DNA of 64,000 bases from positions 6,703,501 through 6,767,500 of the forward strand of contig JAGTTD010000018.1 of the NCBI GenBank assembly GCA_018398585.1. The letters run 5' to 3'. The stretch is from Simmondsia chinensis (Eukaryota > Streptophyta > Magnoliopsida > Caryophyllales > Simmondsiaceae). Within the stretch, counting starts at the first letter, position 1. The number at the start of each line of letters is the position of its first letter. Positions 1-9,019 of the stretch are shown piece after piece. The notes below the pieces were generated by a model. It ran no database searches. It was not told where the DNA came from and saw only the letters and a list, made by a program, of their open reading frames with translations. The position numbers were made by a program, and so were the translations under genes.

Positions 1-29
1 TCTGATTTAGGGGCCGAATTCACAACAAT

Positions 30-41
30 TGGTATCAGAGC
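30..41 (+). promoter_or_regulatory. Primer binding site, initiator-Met tRNA type
   Basis: TGGTATCAGAGC is the standard plant LTR-retrotransposon primer site complementary to the 3' end of initiator tRNA-Met. It sits two bases after the CACAACA end of the LTR tail at 1-27. Confidence 0.85.
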
Positions 42-860
42 TTTGGTTTTATAGTCCATAGCATGGTGAGATCGAAAACACAATGAAACATAACTAGAAT
101 GAGGGTTTAAGTTTGATTGTCTTGTTTTTCTTAGATATGTTATTTTCTTGAAAAATTGGGATGTTCTTTGTTTCTTGGAGAAAAACAAAAGAACCAAGAA
201 AATGTTTGAGTCAAAATTTCCAAAATGGGTTTAACAAGAGCACTTGTCTTGAGATGATCAATGGTTTTTCGGATTTTCAAAAAATCTGAGTGTTATTTTT
301 CAGCTACTGCGGTGTTTGTGATAGTGTGATAAAAGTTAAAAAAAAAAAAGGAAGAACTCTATGCGATATGAAAGAAAACAAAAATGTTTAATCACTGTAA
401 AAAATTTAGGTTTGACTTTACAATCAGAATTAGGGGCTGGTTTAGGTGTTGGACTGCGTCTAAAGCCCTGGTTTGTCTCCTATATGGTGGTTGAAATGAG
501 TTTAAGTGTCCAGGTTTTGGGCACTTGATTAGGTGGCCAAGGTAACACGGATTTCTCGTTTTTATTTGAACATCCTCTGGTTTCCTATTTGTGGAAAAGA
601 TGTTTATACTTGAGACTAACGCTTTGTCTTGAAGTGAGAAAGCTCTAGGTGCATCTAATTGGTGGAGCAGTTCAATGTTAATCGCCTGTTCGGCCTCGTG
701 TATGGTCGGTTGAGAATCTGGTGTAGATTTTCGTTTTGGTGGAGCGATTTCAGAGTTAAATTGCTCGAGCCTGACCCTGCTGGTGGTCGGAGGAGATTCC
801 TTAGTTTGGATTTTGTTTTGGTTTTAGTTTGAACACCTATGCATGGTGCTGGTGCTACTG
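42..860 (+). other. Non-coding interior of the left-edge element
   Basis: About 820 bases downstream of the primer site contain no ORF of note and no recognisable gag motif. The DNA is T/G-rich on this strand and looks like the non-coding interior of a deleted element. It is cut at 860 by the next insertion. Confidence 0.4.
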
Positions 861-1248
861 TGTTATGATTCCAATAGGTGGGGCTTATGACAATTGTAAC
901 GAGAATTAATCAGTAGTTTAGCTTATGTCATTAGTCAAGTATATGTAGCAAATTAGTAGCATTTCCTTAAGTTGTGATGTAATAAGGCCGTGTGTTGTGT
1001 GGTTTGAATTGGTGTTGATGCCAATTGTTGGTTAGGTGTTATGTCTTAGTGCATTGTATCTAAATTCCTATAAGTATGAGGATCATGTGTAATTCTCATT
1101 CATCAAATGAAATATCAAACCAATCTCTTTGAGATTAGCCTTCTCTCTCTCATCTAATTCTCTCTATTTTCTCATCTCCTTCACTTCTTTCTCATCTCAT
1201 ACTCTCTCTATCCTAGCTTACGTTTGTGATTTAAGCACAAACGTAACA
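861..1248 (+). repeat. 5' LTR of the non-autonomous element
   Basis: The LTR runs from TGTTATGATTCC to CGTAACA. Its 3' third is a CT-rich leader-like stretch (1140-1215) that resembles the same part of the Reina LTR at 15515-15856 read on its coding strand. The motif GATGTAATAA also occurs in both. The last 31 bases hold a perfect 11-bp hairpin. Confidence 0.95.
1218..1246 (+). other. Hairpin at the LTR 3' end
   Basis: TTACGTTTGTG at 1218-1228 pairs perfectly with CACAAACGTAA at 1236-1246 across a 7-base loop, just inside the LTR terminal CA. The same hairpin is present in the 3' LTR at 5492-5520. Comparable hairpins end the LTRs of both Reina elements. Confidence 0.85.
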
Positions 1249-1250
1249 AT

Positions 1251-1263
1251 TGGAATCAGAGCC
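1251..1263 (+). promoter_or_regulatory. Primer binding site with one change
   Basis: TGGAATCAGAGCC differs from the initiator-Met type TGGTATCAGAGCC at one base. It lies two bases after the end of the 5' LTR, the normal spacing. Confidence 0.85.
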
Positions 1264-2247
1264 TCGTTTGGCTTCCAAATCATACCTGATTTGTTATCAA
1301 ATATCCCTTGATTGCATTGCAAATTGCTTAAGAATTCTATTTTGAATTCTGTTGTGAATTGCAGAGAAAGTGCTTGAAAAAACACATAAAAAGAGGTTCA
1401 ATTGTGGATCGGTTGTGAGTCTTGAATTCAAGCTTGTGTTGATCACATTGTTGACAATTAAAACAGCAGAATTCAGTGAGCAAAGAGCAAGTTCAGTTTG
1501 ATCGTAATTGTGATCAGAATTAGGAGTTAATTGCAGTACATTGATCACACTCAGTTGACGCAAGCAGTAGTTGTTGAAGTTGAGTGTTGAGCTTAATTGT
1601 CTTGATCAATCTTTCCTTTGCTCAGTTGGAGAAGAAGTTATAAGTGCGTAAATTGATCCACATTATACTTAATCATCATCAAAAGATCACAAAACAAGCT
1701 GAATAGAGGTTTAATTAGATTCTACAACTCAGAAATTGGAGTTGAGGTAACTGTTCTGAACAGCAAGTTCAAACTCGACGCAAATCTGTTCTTCTTGCTA
1801 GATTGTGATGAAATTGTGTTGATAAGCTTAGAAGTGGTGAGGATCCATCAGAATTTGCATTGATTCTTAAGAATTTTAGGTTATCGAGTCGCGAATTGCT
1901 TAGGCGATAATTTGTCAATGAAGGCGAAATTCTGACAACGAAACCGTAAGAGTTGAAATCCGATTTCATCTGTGAAGATTGTTTGGGTATTGTGTTAAGG
2001 ACTTGATTGCGAGTTAGAGTCGAGCTAAAATTGAGAAGTGTAAGCCGAATTACTCATCTAATATTGCGGTTAGGGTTTTTTCGAGTTTTCCTCTGTTCGA
2101 ACTCGACAGTTATGGTTTGGAATCTGCATGATTCTTAAATCCGATCTTGAAATTTCAGAAAAAAAATTGTTGATAACTGGTGATTGTGCTGCTTTAAAAT
2201 TCGAAAATCATCAAGATCAATTCCCAGTGTGAAGTTCAGGAGCGAAT
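1264..2247 (+). other. Long untranslated leader
   Basis: Nearly 1 kb lies between the primer site and the first long ORF with no reading frame worth calling. In the Reina elements of this window gag begins within about 200 bases of the LTR, so this leader is extra sequence. I see no motif that identifies its source. Confidence 0.5.
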
Positions 2248-3690
2248 ATGGATTGTAGTGATGCAACCGGTCCGGTTACGTGGGCATATTTGGATGCATA
2301 TTTTGACAGTAAGATGGAGATAATGCTTGAAAAATTCAAGCAAATTATCAATGGAACTGTTGATCAGCAAACTCAACCGTTGGAAGTAAAGAGATCTGAT
2401 CGGGTCGTTCTTCAATCACAAGAATTGGAGGAAAGGCTTAACATGCCTTCTGATCAGCATATGCAGCCACTTGAAGTGAAATTTATGCAGCAACCTGAAG
2501 AGAAATGCGCTGAGGTTCGAGAACAATTTAGAAAGCCAATTTCTCCTGCTATGAATCTGCCTTGTTCCTCTCATCAGTTTGATGGTACTGGTGTTCTTGA
2601 TGCAAATGATTTTCCGGAGCTAGCGGATAGCGTTAAACAATGGAAGTTCCGTGTTGAGCGGGAGGAGAAAGTGGACTCTGTTGCCGTTGGAGATGAACTC
2701 GTCCCTGATAAGGCCGAAATTGTTGAACATAAGTGTGAAGAACCTGAGTTTGAACCGGATGATCCTTATGAAGACTCCTTGCTGGAGTTAGAGTCTCTTG
2801 CTGATGATGAGGCGCAGTATGACATGCGTTCGGAAGGGGAATACGATTTCCTTGTCCTTGGAATGTTAAAGGAAGCAAAAAGTAAGGCAAAGAGGAATCA
2901 TCTTAACGACGCATTGAAAGATTTTTGGGAAACAAAGAAGATTACAAAGAAGAAATTGAGGCAAAAGGTTGTGTTGCAGCATATGAGGTCTGATGCTCAA
3001 CCGGAGCTAACTCAAAATGCTGATATTACTGCTGTACATGCTGGTACACAAGACTCAAGCATGGTTGCTGTAGAAGCTATGATTCCAATTGAAAAACTCG
3101 AGGTTACTGCTGGGATTTCGCTGAGTACATCTCTAAATCCATTAAGTATTACTCCTTGGCAAGCTTATGTGCAGAATGGAAGCATTTTCATCACTGAGCA
3201 ATGTGATTCTGTTGAAGATTCAGTTGTTGCTGCTGCAGTACCTTCAAATACAGATCAAGGTATACTTAAGTTCACTTGTGGACATGCTGGAGTGTTAACT
3301 TGGGACCAAAACAACATCATCTTGGATGTTGAGCAAGGACTCTTGTGTTGGAGGAGAGATTACGAATATATAGTGGCTGTAGTGTACTATCGGCAAGATC
3401 GGAGTGAGTTATTTCTTCATTTGAGTAGAGTTGTGGCTTATCCAAGTGCAAGTTCTTACGATAGGTGGCCTCCTGACCCGGGAGAAGACTCTCAAGTCTT
3501 TATGAAGCATGTAATTGATGATGGCAAGCCCTTTGAACCGAGAGGGGATGAATCACAAGTGATTAGAAAATCTGGTCTGGTGCTGTTGTTTGATGAAGAG
3601 CAATTCTGTTCCAGTGCAAGCTATGATAAAAGTATGGTAATAGCTGTGGGTCATGAAGAGGTTAACATCAAAGCTGGTGGCCGAAGCTAA
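2248..3690 (+). CDS. Gag-like N-terminus fused to unknown protein
   Basis: 480 codons, starting at an ATG preceded by AGCGAAT. Residues about 60-105 (QSQELEERLN through REQFRKPISP) resemble the N-terminal coiled region of the Reina gag on the minus strand at 14653-15468 (QAQELEEKIA and REQFRRPNPP). The rest, including an acidic stretch near residues 150-195, matches nothing I recognise. No zinc knuckle, protease or polymerase motif is present. The frame ends at TAA (3688-3690) and continues open in the same frame for another 445 codons, so the original protein may have been about 926 residues. An adaptor or packaging role based on the gag-like start is only an inference. Confidence 0.7.
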   Translation: MDCSDATGPVTWAYLDAYFDSKMEIMLEKFKQIINGTVDQQTQPLEVKRSDRVVLQSQELEERLNMPSDQHMQPLEVKFMQQPEEKCAEVREQFRKPISPAMNLPCSSHQFDGTGVLDANDFPELADSVKQWKFRVEREEKVDSVAVGDELVPDKAEIVEHKCEEPEFEPDDPYEDSLLELESLADDEAQYDMRSEGEYDFLVLGMLKEAKSKAKRNHLNDALKDFWETKKITKKKLRQKVVLQHMRSDAQPELTQNADITAVHAGTQDSSMVAVEAMIPIEKLEVTAGISLSTSLNPLSITPWQAYVQNGSIFITEQCDSVEDSVVAAAVPSNTDQGILKFTCGHAGVLTWDQNNIILDVEQGLLCWRRDYEYIVAVVYYRQDRSELFLHLSRVVAYPSASSYDRWPPDPGEDSQVFMKHVIDDGKPFEPRGDESQVIRKSGLVLLFDEEQFCSSASYDKSMVIAVGHEEVNIKAGGRS

Positions 3691-5028
3691 GTGAATTTTA
3701 AGACAATAGCTCCTAGTAATTGGAACAAACAGCAGCTGGAAACTGCTGCCTGGATTCAGAATTTGGGCATATTCAGAGTGGTCTATTGTGGTTATTCCGA
3801 ATGGAAAAATAACATACACAAGCTTCAATACCTTCTCAATGTGTGGTTGGAGTACAACAAGAGAACAAGAGCAATTTTTGCTGAAAATGTTTTGCAATTC
3901 AGCAGTAATGTTCAGGAGGGATGTCTTCTGGTTCTGCAAGTTCTCTCAGTAATATTGGGGTGGCAATTGTGTCCCGATATGTGGTTCGTCTCCAAATTTT
4001 ATGATTGGAATTCAGTTTTGACCCTTGAATACTTAAATTGGTGGAACAAAGGTTCAGAATTTGAAGCCAAAGTCACAAATGCTCAAATGTTTTGGTTAAT
4101 GCCAATCCCTTCACTGACAGTAGTGGAAGAGTTGTACTGGTTGATTGTATCTGTTAGGAAGCTCCATTGGTTCCTTAGGCTGGTGGTTGGCGTATTCATT
4201 CGTGAGTTGGGTGAAGGAATCCGAAGGCCTAGTGACAAACACTTAGCAATGCAACATGCGGTTGTGCATCCAGTGCAAAAGGGTGAACCATTTCAGCAGG
4301 ACAATTTGCAGGGTCTGATCCAAATGATTGTTGAACTCTGGAGATCTGTTCCACAAAGGCAAAGAGAAATGGATGAGTATTGCCAATTGAGTACATTCCG
4401 TGGCTACATACAAGTAGAGGTAGTTTATCAGTGTGTTAACCATCTCCAAAAGCCCTTAATTGGTGAGTCCAGTGGAAGAGCAAGGTCTGTTCTACCTGGA
4501 AAATGTACACACAACAGCAGAGAAATTGAGGAAAAATTAGTTCTTATATTGGTGAGGCATCAGGTTGTTTTATCATTACAGTGGTCTCTTGAACTGGTGT
4601 GTTTAGCTCTCATGCTCACTTCTGTCAAAGGATTAGAGTTTGTTAGAGTAAATCACTTTAGCTACAGCATGACCATTGAACACAAGAAGCTAGTAGTAGT
4701 CCAAACAAGTGCTAAAATCAGGTTGAACAATAAGAAGCTCAAGAAAAGCAGATTTTGGGTGAAGCCTGAGGTTGTTTGGTTACAACTGCAGCATCCTCGG
4801 TCTTTTACCTGTGTCCGCAACAAGATGCTGCAGTTGAGCTGCATTAATTGCAGCAAAGTGTTCCATGGGATGGTTGAGGATGTGTGGCCGGTGTGGTTTG
4901 ATCAGTGCAGACCACTAGAAGGGTACAACACATCCACTCGAAGACCTTGTGCCGAAGCATCATGCTCATATGTTCAGTTGCATTTTAGATCTGGTGTTTC
5001 TTATTCATTGCAGCGGCAGAGTTTGTAA
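3691..5028 (+). CDS. Unknown protein, same-frame continuation of the upstream ORF
   Basis: An open frame of 445 codons follows the TAA at 3688-3690 in the same phase, beginning at GTG. There is no ATG near its start, so it is either the 3' half of a single gene broken by one point mutation, or reached by readthrough or a separate start. It is rich in tryptophan (I count 18) and in hydrophobic residues. It has no recognisable retroviral enzyme motif and I do not recognise the family. The frame closes 68 bases before the stem-loop at 5097. Its length alone argues that it was under selection recently. Confidence 0.6.
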   Translation: MNFKTIAPSNWNKQQLETAAWIQNLGIFRVVYCGYSEWKNNIHKLQYLLNVWLEYNKRTRAIFAENVLQFSSNVQEGCLLVLQVLSVILGWQLCPDMWFVSKFYDWNSVLTLEYLNWWNKGSEFEAKVTNAQMFWLMPIPSLTVVEELYWLIVSVRKLHWFLRLVVGVFIRELGEGIRRPSDKHLAMQHAVVHPVQKGEPFQQDNLQGLIQMIVELWRSVPQRQREMDEYCQLSTFRGYIQVEVVYQCVNHLQKPLIGESSGRARSVLPGKCTHNSREIEEKLVLILVRHQVVLSLQWSLELVCLALMLTSVKGLEFVRVNHFSYSMTIEHKKLVVVQTSAKIRLNNKKLKKSRFWVKPEVVWLQLQHPRSFTCVRNKMLQLSCINCSKVFHGMVEDVWPVWFDQCRPLEGYNTSTRRPCAEASCSYVQLHFRSGVSYSLQRQSL

Positions 5029-5096
5029 ACCAGGACTTCATCTCAAGCAGCTCCTACTTAACATCCATAAGAGAACTCTAAGTCTCAACTCTATTC

Positions 5097-5116
5097 CATT
5101 CTTGAGGACAAGAATG
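5097..5116 (+). other. GAGGAC-loop hairpin upstream of the polypurine tract
   Basis: CATTCTT-GAGGAC-AAGAATG forms a perfect 7-bp stem with a 6-base loop, 18 bases before the 3' LTR. In another frame the codons before and into it read F-H-S-stop, the same end as both Reina pol proteins. This suggests the 3' end was taken from a Reina pol gene. Confidence 0.8.
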
Positions 5117-5120
5117 TTTT

Positions 5121-5134
5121 CAAGGGGAAGGGAA
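5121..5134 (+). promoter_or_regulatory. Polypurine tract
   Basis: CAAGGGGAAGGGAA directly abuts the TG of the 3' LTR. It is the expected primer for plus-strand DNA synthesis. Confidence 0.9.
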
Positions 5135-5522
5135 TGTTATGATTCCAATAGGTGGGGCTTATGACAATTGTAACAAGAATTAATCAGTAGTTTACTTTAT
5201 GTCATTAGTCAAGTATATGTAGCAAATTAGTAGCATTTCCTTAAGTTGTGATGTAATAAGGCCATGCGTTGTGCGGTTTGTATTGGTGTTGATGCCAATT
5301 GTTGGTTAGGTGTTATGTCTTAGTGCATTGTATCTAAATTCCTATAAGTATGAGGATCATGTGTAATTCTCATTCATCAAATGAAATATCAAACCACTCT
5401 CTTTGAGATTAGCCTTCTCTCTCTCATCTAATTCTCTCTATTTTCTCATCTCCTTCACTTCTTTCTCATCTCATACTCTCTTTATCCTAGCTTACGTTTG
5501 TGATTTAAGCACAAACGTAACA
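5135..5522 (+). repeat. 3' LTR of the non-autonomous element
   Basis: Same length as the 5' LTR with about 9 substitutions (roughly 2.3%), so the insertion is fairly recent. The LTR-end hairpin is intact at 5492-5520. Confidence 0.95.
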
Positions 5523-6690
5523 TGCTGTTGTGTGGCTGACCTTGCTATTCAGAGATTGGATTATTTGATTTTTCAATGTTCTTTGTGATTGTTGTGGTTA
5601 ATACATGTTTGATGCTTGAGGTCGATTGTGAACTTGTTAGAATGGAGTCTTGAACCTAGAATTGGCTACTCTTAGGTTTAGGCATGTTTAGTTGCACTAT
5701 CTTGGATCTGGTGTGTGGATAGAGCATTGCATATTTTGAGTTTAACCATGAGATTAGATCTTGTATGTGAGGGTTATTTTCTTGCATATTTTGAGTGACC
5801 TAAGTGAAATAACTGATTATTGTAAAGAGCCAACAAGACTTGTGAGTTCTTGTGGAAATCTATGTTGATTTTGTATATTAGTCTCCATGTTGATGTGTTT
5901 CATTTATTTCCCATGGCTATGTTTGAAGCACTATGAATATGTTGCTAGTGTTGCTTGAAATGATGAAAAGTATGTTGTTTTAAGTGTTGAAACATGTTTT
6001 TTTAAAACTGAAGTTGCTGTCCCTATTGGTTTTGGGCTGTATGTTGTGTATATACTACATATTATGACTGGTACTTGCTATAGGTTGCTGTCAATATTGC
6101 TCATATACAGGCTATAGGCTGTTTGCTGCTGTTTTATGCTATTTTTTGGACTATAAATGCTGAACTTGCTATGCTTTTGCTGAATTTCATACTGTAGTTG
6201 GGAAAAACATGATATGTTTGAGTCATATGTGGACTTGGTGTTGTCGTGTGAGACTTGTATTCCCTTAGGATCAAAATTTCATGCCTTCTTTTCTAGTTTC
6301 AGGAAAAAGGTAAAGTATAGGTCATATGAGAACCTTGATTGACCATAGGTTTGGTAAGGTTATGTTTAGGTATGTTTTGGGTTGTGATCACAGGTTGTAT
6401 GCTCATGTTGGGCCATTATGAATGTTGTTCATATTGGAGTATTATGATGCAATGTATGAATTGATTTGGCTAATATGAATTTCTAGGTGAATTGCATGTT
6501 TAGCTTGGATTTCATGTTTATATTATGTTAGACTTGATTACCATGATCGTGCCTATGTTATGTTTTGTAAGCAAGTGTGGCTTCTTGGTGTGAAACTGGT
6601 TCTTGGTGTGACTCGTTGTGGTCGGTTTTGAAATGGCCTCTATTTTTGAAGAAGCGTTGTGAGCTAATTTCATGAGATCATGGTGGAGAT
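5523..6690 (+). other. Non-coding interior of the host element, continued
   Basis: T/G-rich sequence that continues the 42-860 interior after the insertion. I find no gag, pol or other coding motif. It ends in the purine stretch before the proposed LTR at 6691. Confidence 0.4.
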
Positions 6691-7758
6691 TGTTGGATTA
6701 TGGTCCCATGAAATTCGATATCCACTATAGGATATAACTTAGTCTCGTAAGTTCATCAGTTATAATAGACAGGGGCGTCATGACTAAAATAAAGGGTGAA
6801 TTGTCTGAGAATTTTTGTTCAGGAAATTAGGATGTCATTCGCTGGTTTTTAGCCACCCGCCTTGTTTAGACTCGTTGGAGGCAAACTTGGACGATTATAT
6901 CCTAATTTGGGGAATAAAAATTATAGACAGTTTTATTGATTTCGTAATCAGTTTTAAATTGGGTATTAATTTTAAAATGGATAAAAGATTTGGGAAAATA
7001 TCTTGTATTTTCTTTTGGTAAAATAATATTAGGTTTGTTTGAATTACCCGTTGGATATTACCAATTATCCGATTTCCCATACCCAATGCCAACTAGCCTG
7101 TACTATCAAATCATGCCTCGTGTTGTGATCTCTATGGTTGGATCAACCTTGCACTGTAGCATTATACAAAACTTTTTCTTTAGGGTTCTGCATGGGTGAT
7201 TCTTTGCAGATATGCATTTGAGATGAACAAATAACAGAGAGCATAAATTATCAAGAAATGGAGACCCATTTGATGGGGTTGCTGGTGAAACAATCATAGA
7301 GAGAGAGAAGAAAATGGAGGAGAAAGAATGGCTTTCTAGTGAGAGAAAGCTTGTAGTGTGAGATTGGAGGGCTAAAGAAGAAGAAGACAGTGGTGAACTT
7401 TCGGAGCTCGTGATGCTCGGTTCAAGGCAGTGACTCAAACGCGTAGTCCCAAATGAGGTCTTCTTCAACAATACAACTAGGATTTGGATCTCTAGACTGT
7501 TCTTCGCTCATTTCGCTCGGTTATGGCCTTTCTCTTATTTTTTTCTCTTTTTTCGATTTAATCTCTGTAATGGTTTTCACTTTAAACTTGATGCTCGGTT
7601 TGTGTTTGTAACCCTAAATTATTGACAATGGATTTGACTCCTTTGCAAAAGGGAGTAGTGGAATAGGACCTCATTTTATGGTGTCGAACCACGTAAATAT
7701 GGTGTGTTCTTCTTTGGTTGTGTGATTTTCGCATTCGAACTTTTATTTTGCTGCAACA
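6691..7758 (+). repeat. Copia-like LTR, probable 3' LTR of the left-edge element
   Basis: It begins TGTTGGATTATGG after a purine-rich stretch and ends ...CTGCAACA. The phrase GTCGAACCACGTAAAT near 7681-7700, followed by a T-rich tail, is characteristic of the 3' part of plant Copia LTRs. No second copy lies in the window, so the right boundary is uncertain. Confidence 0.5.
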
Positions 7759-7821
7759 TCGTCTATAATCTTCTCAAATATGATTTTTGGACTACTATTT
7801 GAGTTTCTTTAAAAATCTTGT

Positions 7822-8424
7822 TGAAAACAACCGACAAATAACATTTGCCCAAGAATACAAAGCCTCGAGGACTAAGGTGTATTTGCTCCGGCAAGCATCC
7901 CGGGCGGTGTCCAATGAATAAATCCTGCCCGTAAGGAACAGAGGCATCTCGTTACCAAAAATACATCCCAAACCTTGGATGAACATCACAACCACCTATC
8001 GAGGTGAGACGCTTATCGGACTTGTAGGGTCATCACGCCCAAGTTATGATCTCAACCGAGAATCAGCCAACAATGACTATCCACCACTATGAAATGAAAA
8101 GGCAGCTACTCGAAACCAAGGATCCTAAAGCCGAGAGCATCTTGCCCTATGTTGAGGATCATGCGAAATACATCCCCTTACTAAATATGGCTTTAAGGCT
8201 CCCCCTAGAAAAAAGCTATAAATATGGTATGAGGCCTTGAGATGACACAAGTTATTCTTCCCACCCCAAAACAACCAAACGCGAAAGTAGGACCAGTCAC
8301 GTTTTCTTTCTACTCTATAACTCTTGTACTTAATCGGATTCATTCCTGTATGAGCTCCCATAAATAATAAAGAAAGAGGTTTGAGTTTGACCTTCCATAA
8401 AAAAAAAAACACGTACCCAAAATA
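7822..8424 (+). repeat. 5' LTR of the Tat element
   Basis: Starts TGAAAACAACC and ends ACCCAAAATA, where the terminal CA has become TA. It is alignable over its whole length to 23217-23816. Confidence 0.9.
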
Positions 8425-8426
8425 GC

Positions 8427-8442
8427 TGGCGCCATCTGTGGG
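8427..8442 (+). promoter_or_regulatory. Primer binding site, TGGCGCC type
   Basis: TGGCGCCATCTGTGGG lies two bases after the LTR end. This class of primer site is typical of Tat and related Ty3/Gypsy elements and differs from the initiator-Met site of the Reina elements. Confidence 0.85.
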
Positions 8443-8559
8443 AAATGGAAAATCTTTCCCATGAAAAATCCATGGAATCTCCCTCCTCGCCGTGAAAATC
8501 GGGAGATTAATATGTCACCCAAAGTTAACTCCATGAGCTCTACACACTGATGATGCAGC

Positions 8560-8583
8560 ATGCCAATCACGACCACTCAAGGA

Positions 8584-8614
<31 letters not shown>

Positions 8615-8988
8615 TCTCTCTCCGGAGGTCAAACCCGGACATGGTCATCGAGTCCTTGGCCTCCTCTGAGCACAAAAGCAAAAGGAGTCATAGAAAGACG
8701 GGGAGAAACAAGGAGCATCATCACCCCGGCAAACCAGGAGACATGACGGATAAGGCCCCACTCCTGCTTGAGTCAGATACCAACATCAATATCGAAGAGA
8801 AGGCACATGACGTCATGAGGAAGATACTCATCACCCACTTGCCCTTCACGCCCCGAATACTAGCCAATCCCATGGGGAAGGTAAAGGTGCCAAGTTTAGA
8901 AGTATTCGACGAGACTCAAGATTCGGATGACCACATCTCGGGATTCGCAGCACGAGTGTACATTCAAGATGCACCCGAGGACGTATAG
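8560..8988 (+). pseudogene. gag, N-terminal part (Tat)
   Basis: A 142-codon frame. Near residues 95-125 it has PFTPRILANPMGKVKVPSLE and then DDHISGF, the conserved start of the Tat capsid region. The N-terminus includes an artificial-looking proline run encoded by a 28-base C tract (8587-8614), so the start codon and phase before residue 25 are doubtful. The frame stops at 8988, and the capsid continues in another frame from about 9000. Gag forms the virus-like particle of the element. Confidence 0.75.
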
Positions 8989-9019
8989 TGTAAATTGATT
9001 TCCAGCTATCCTAAAGGGA

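Larger units (their letters stand above)
861..5522 (+). mobile_element. Non-autonomous LTR retrotransposon with Reina-like ends and an unknown long ORF
   Basis: Two 388-bp direct repeats (861-1248 and 5135-5522) start TGTTA and end TAACA, and differ at about 9 positions. The flanks TACTG and TGCTG form a target duplication with one mismatch. A primer site follows the 5' LTR and a polypurine tract precedes the 3' LTR. No protease, RT, RNase H or integrase motif occurs between them. Instead there is a roughly 1-kb leader and one long frame split by a single stop (2248-5028). Several parts resemble the Reina elements elsewhere in the window: the CT-rich end of the LTR, the LTR-end hairpin, the gag-like start of the ORF, and the hairpin plus polypurine tract. 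It probably depends on a Reina element for reverse transcription and integration. Confidence 0.9.
1..7758 (+). mobile_element. Copia-like or LARD-like LTR element, interrupted
   Basis: The first 27 bases end in CACAACA and are followed by an initiator-Met type primer site at 30-41, as expected at an LTR-to-interior junction. Around 6678-6690 a purine-rich stretch (TGGTGGAGAT) precedes TGTTGGATTATGG, a typical Copia LTR start. The interior, 42-860 plus 5523-6690, has no credible coding sequence, which suggests a large non-coding derivative. The visible end of the 5' LTR does not align cleanly with the end of the proposed 3' LTR, so joining the two ends into one element is an inference. The 861-5522 element lies inside it. 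Confidence 0.4.

Noticed and set aside
30..41. tRNA gene fragments at primer sites
   Set aside because: The 12-14 base matches to initiator tRNA-Met are primer binding sites next to LTRs. No cloverleaf-length tRNA sequence was seen in the window.
7106..7471. A Ser-rich 121-codon minus-strand protein
   Set aside because: It lies inside the Copia-like LTR, is low in complexity and has no known motif.
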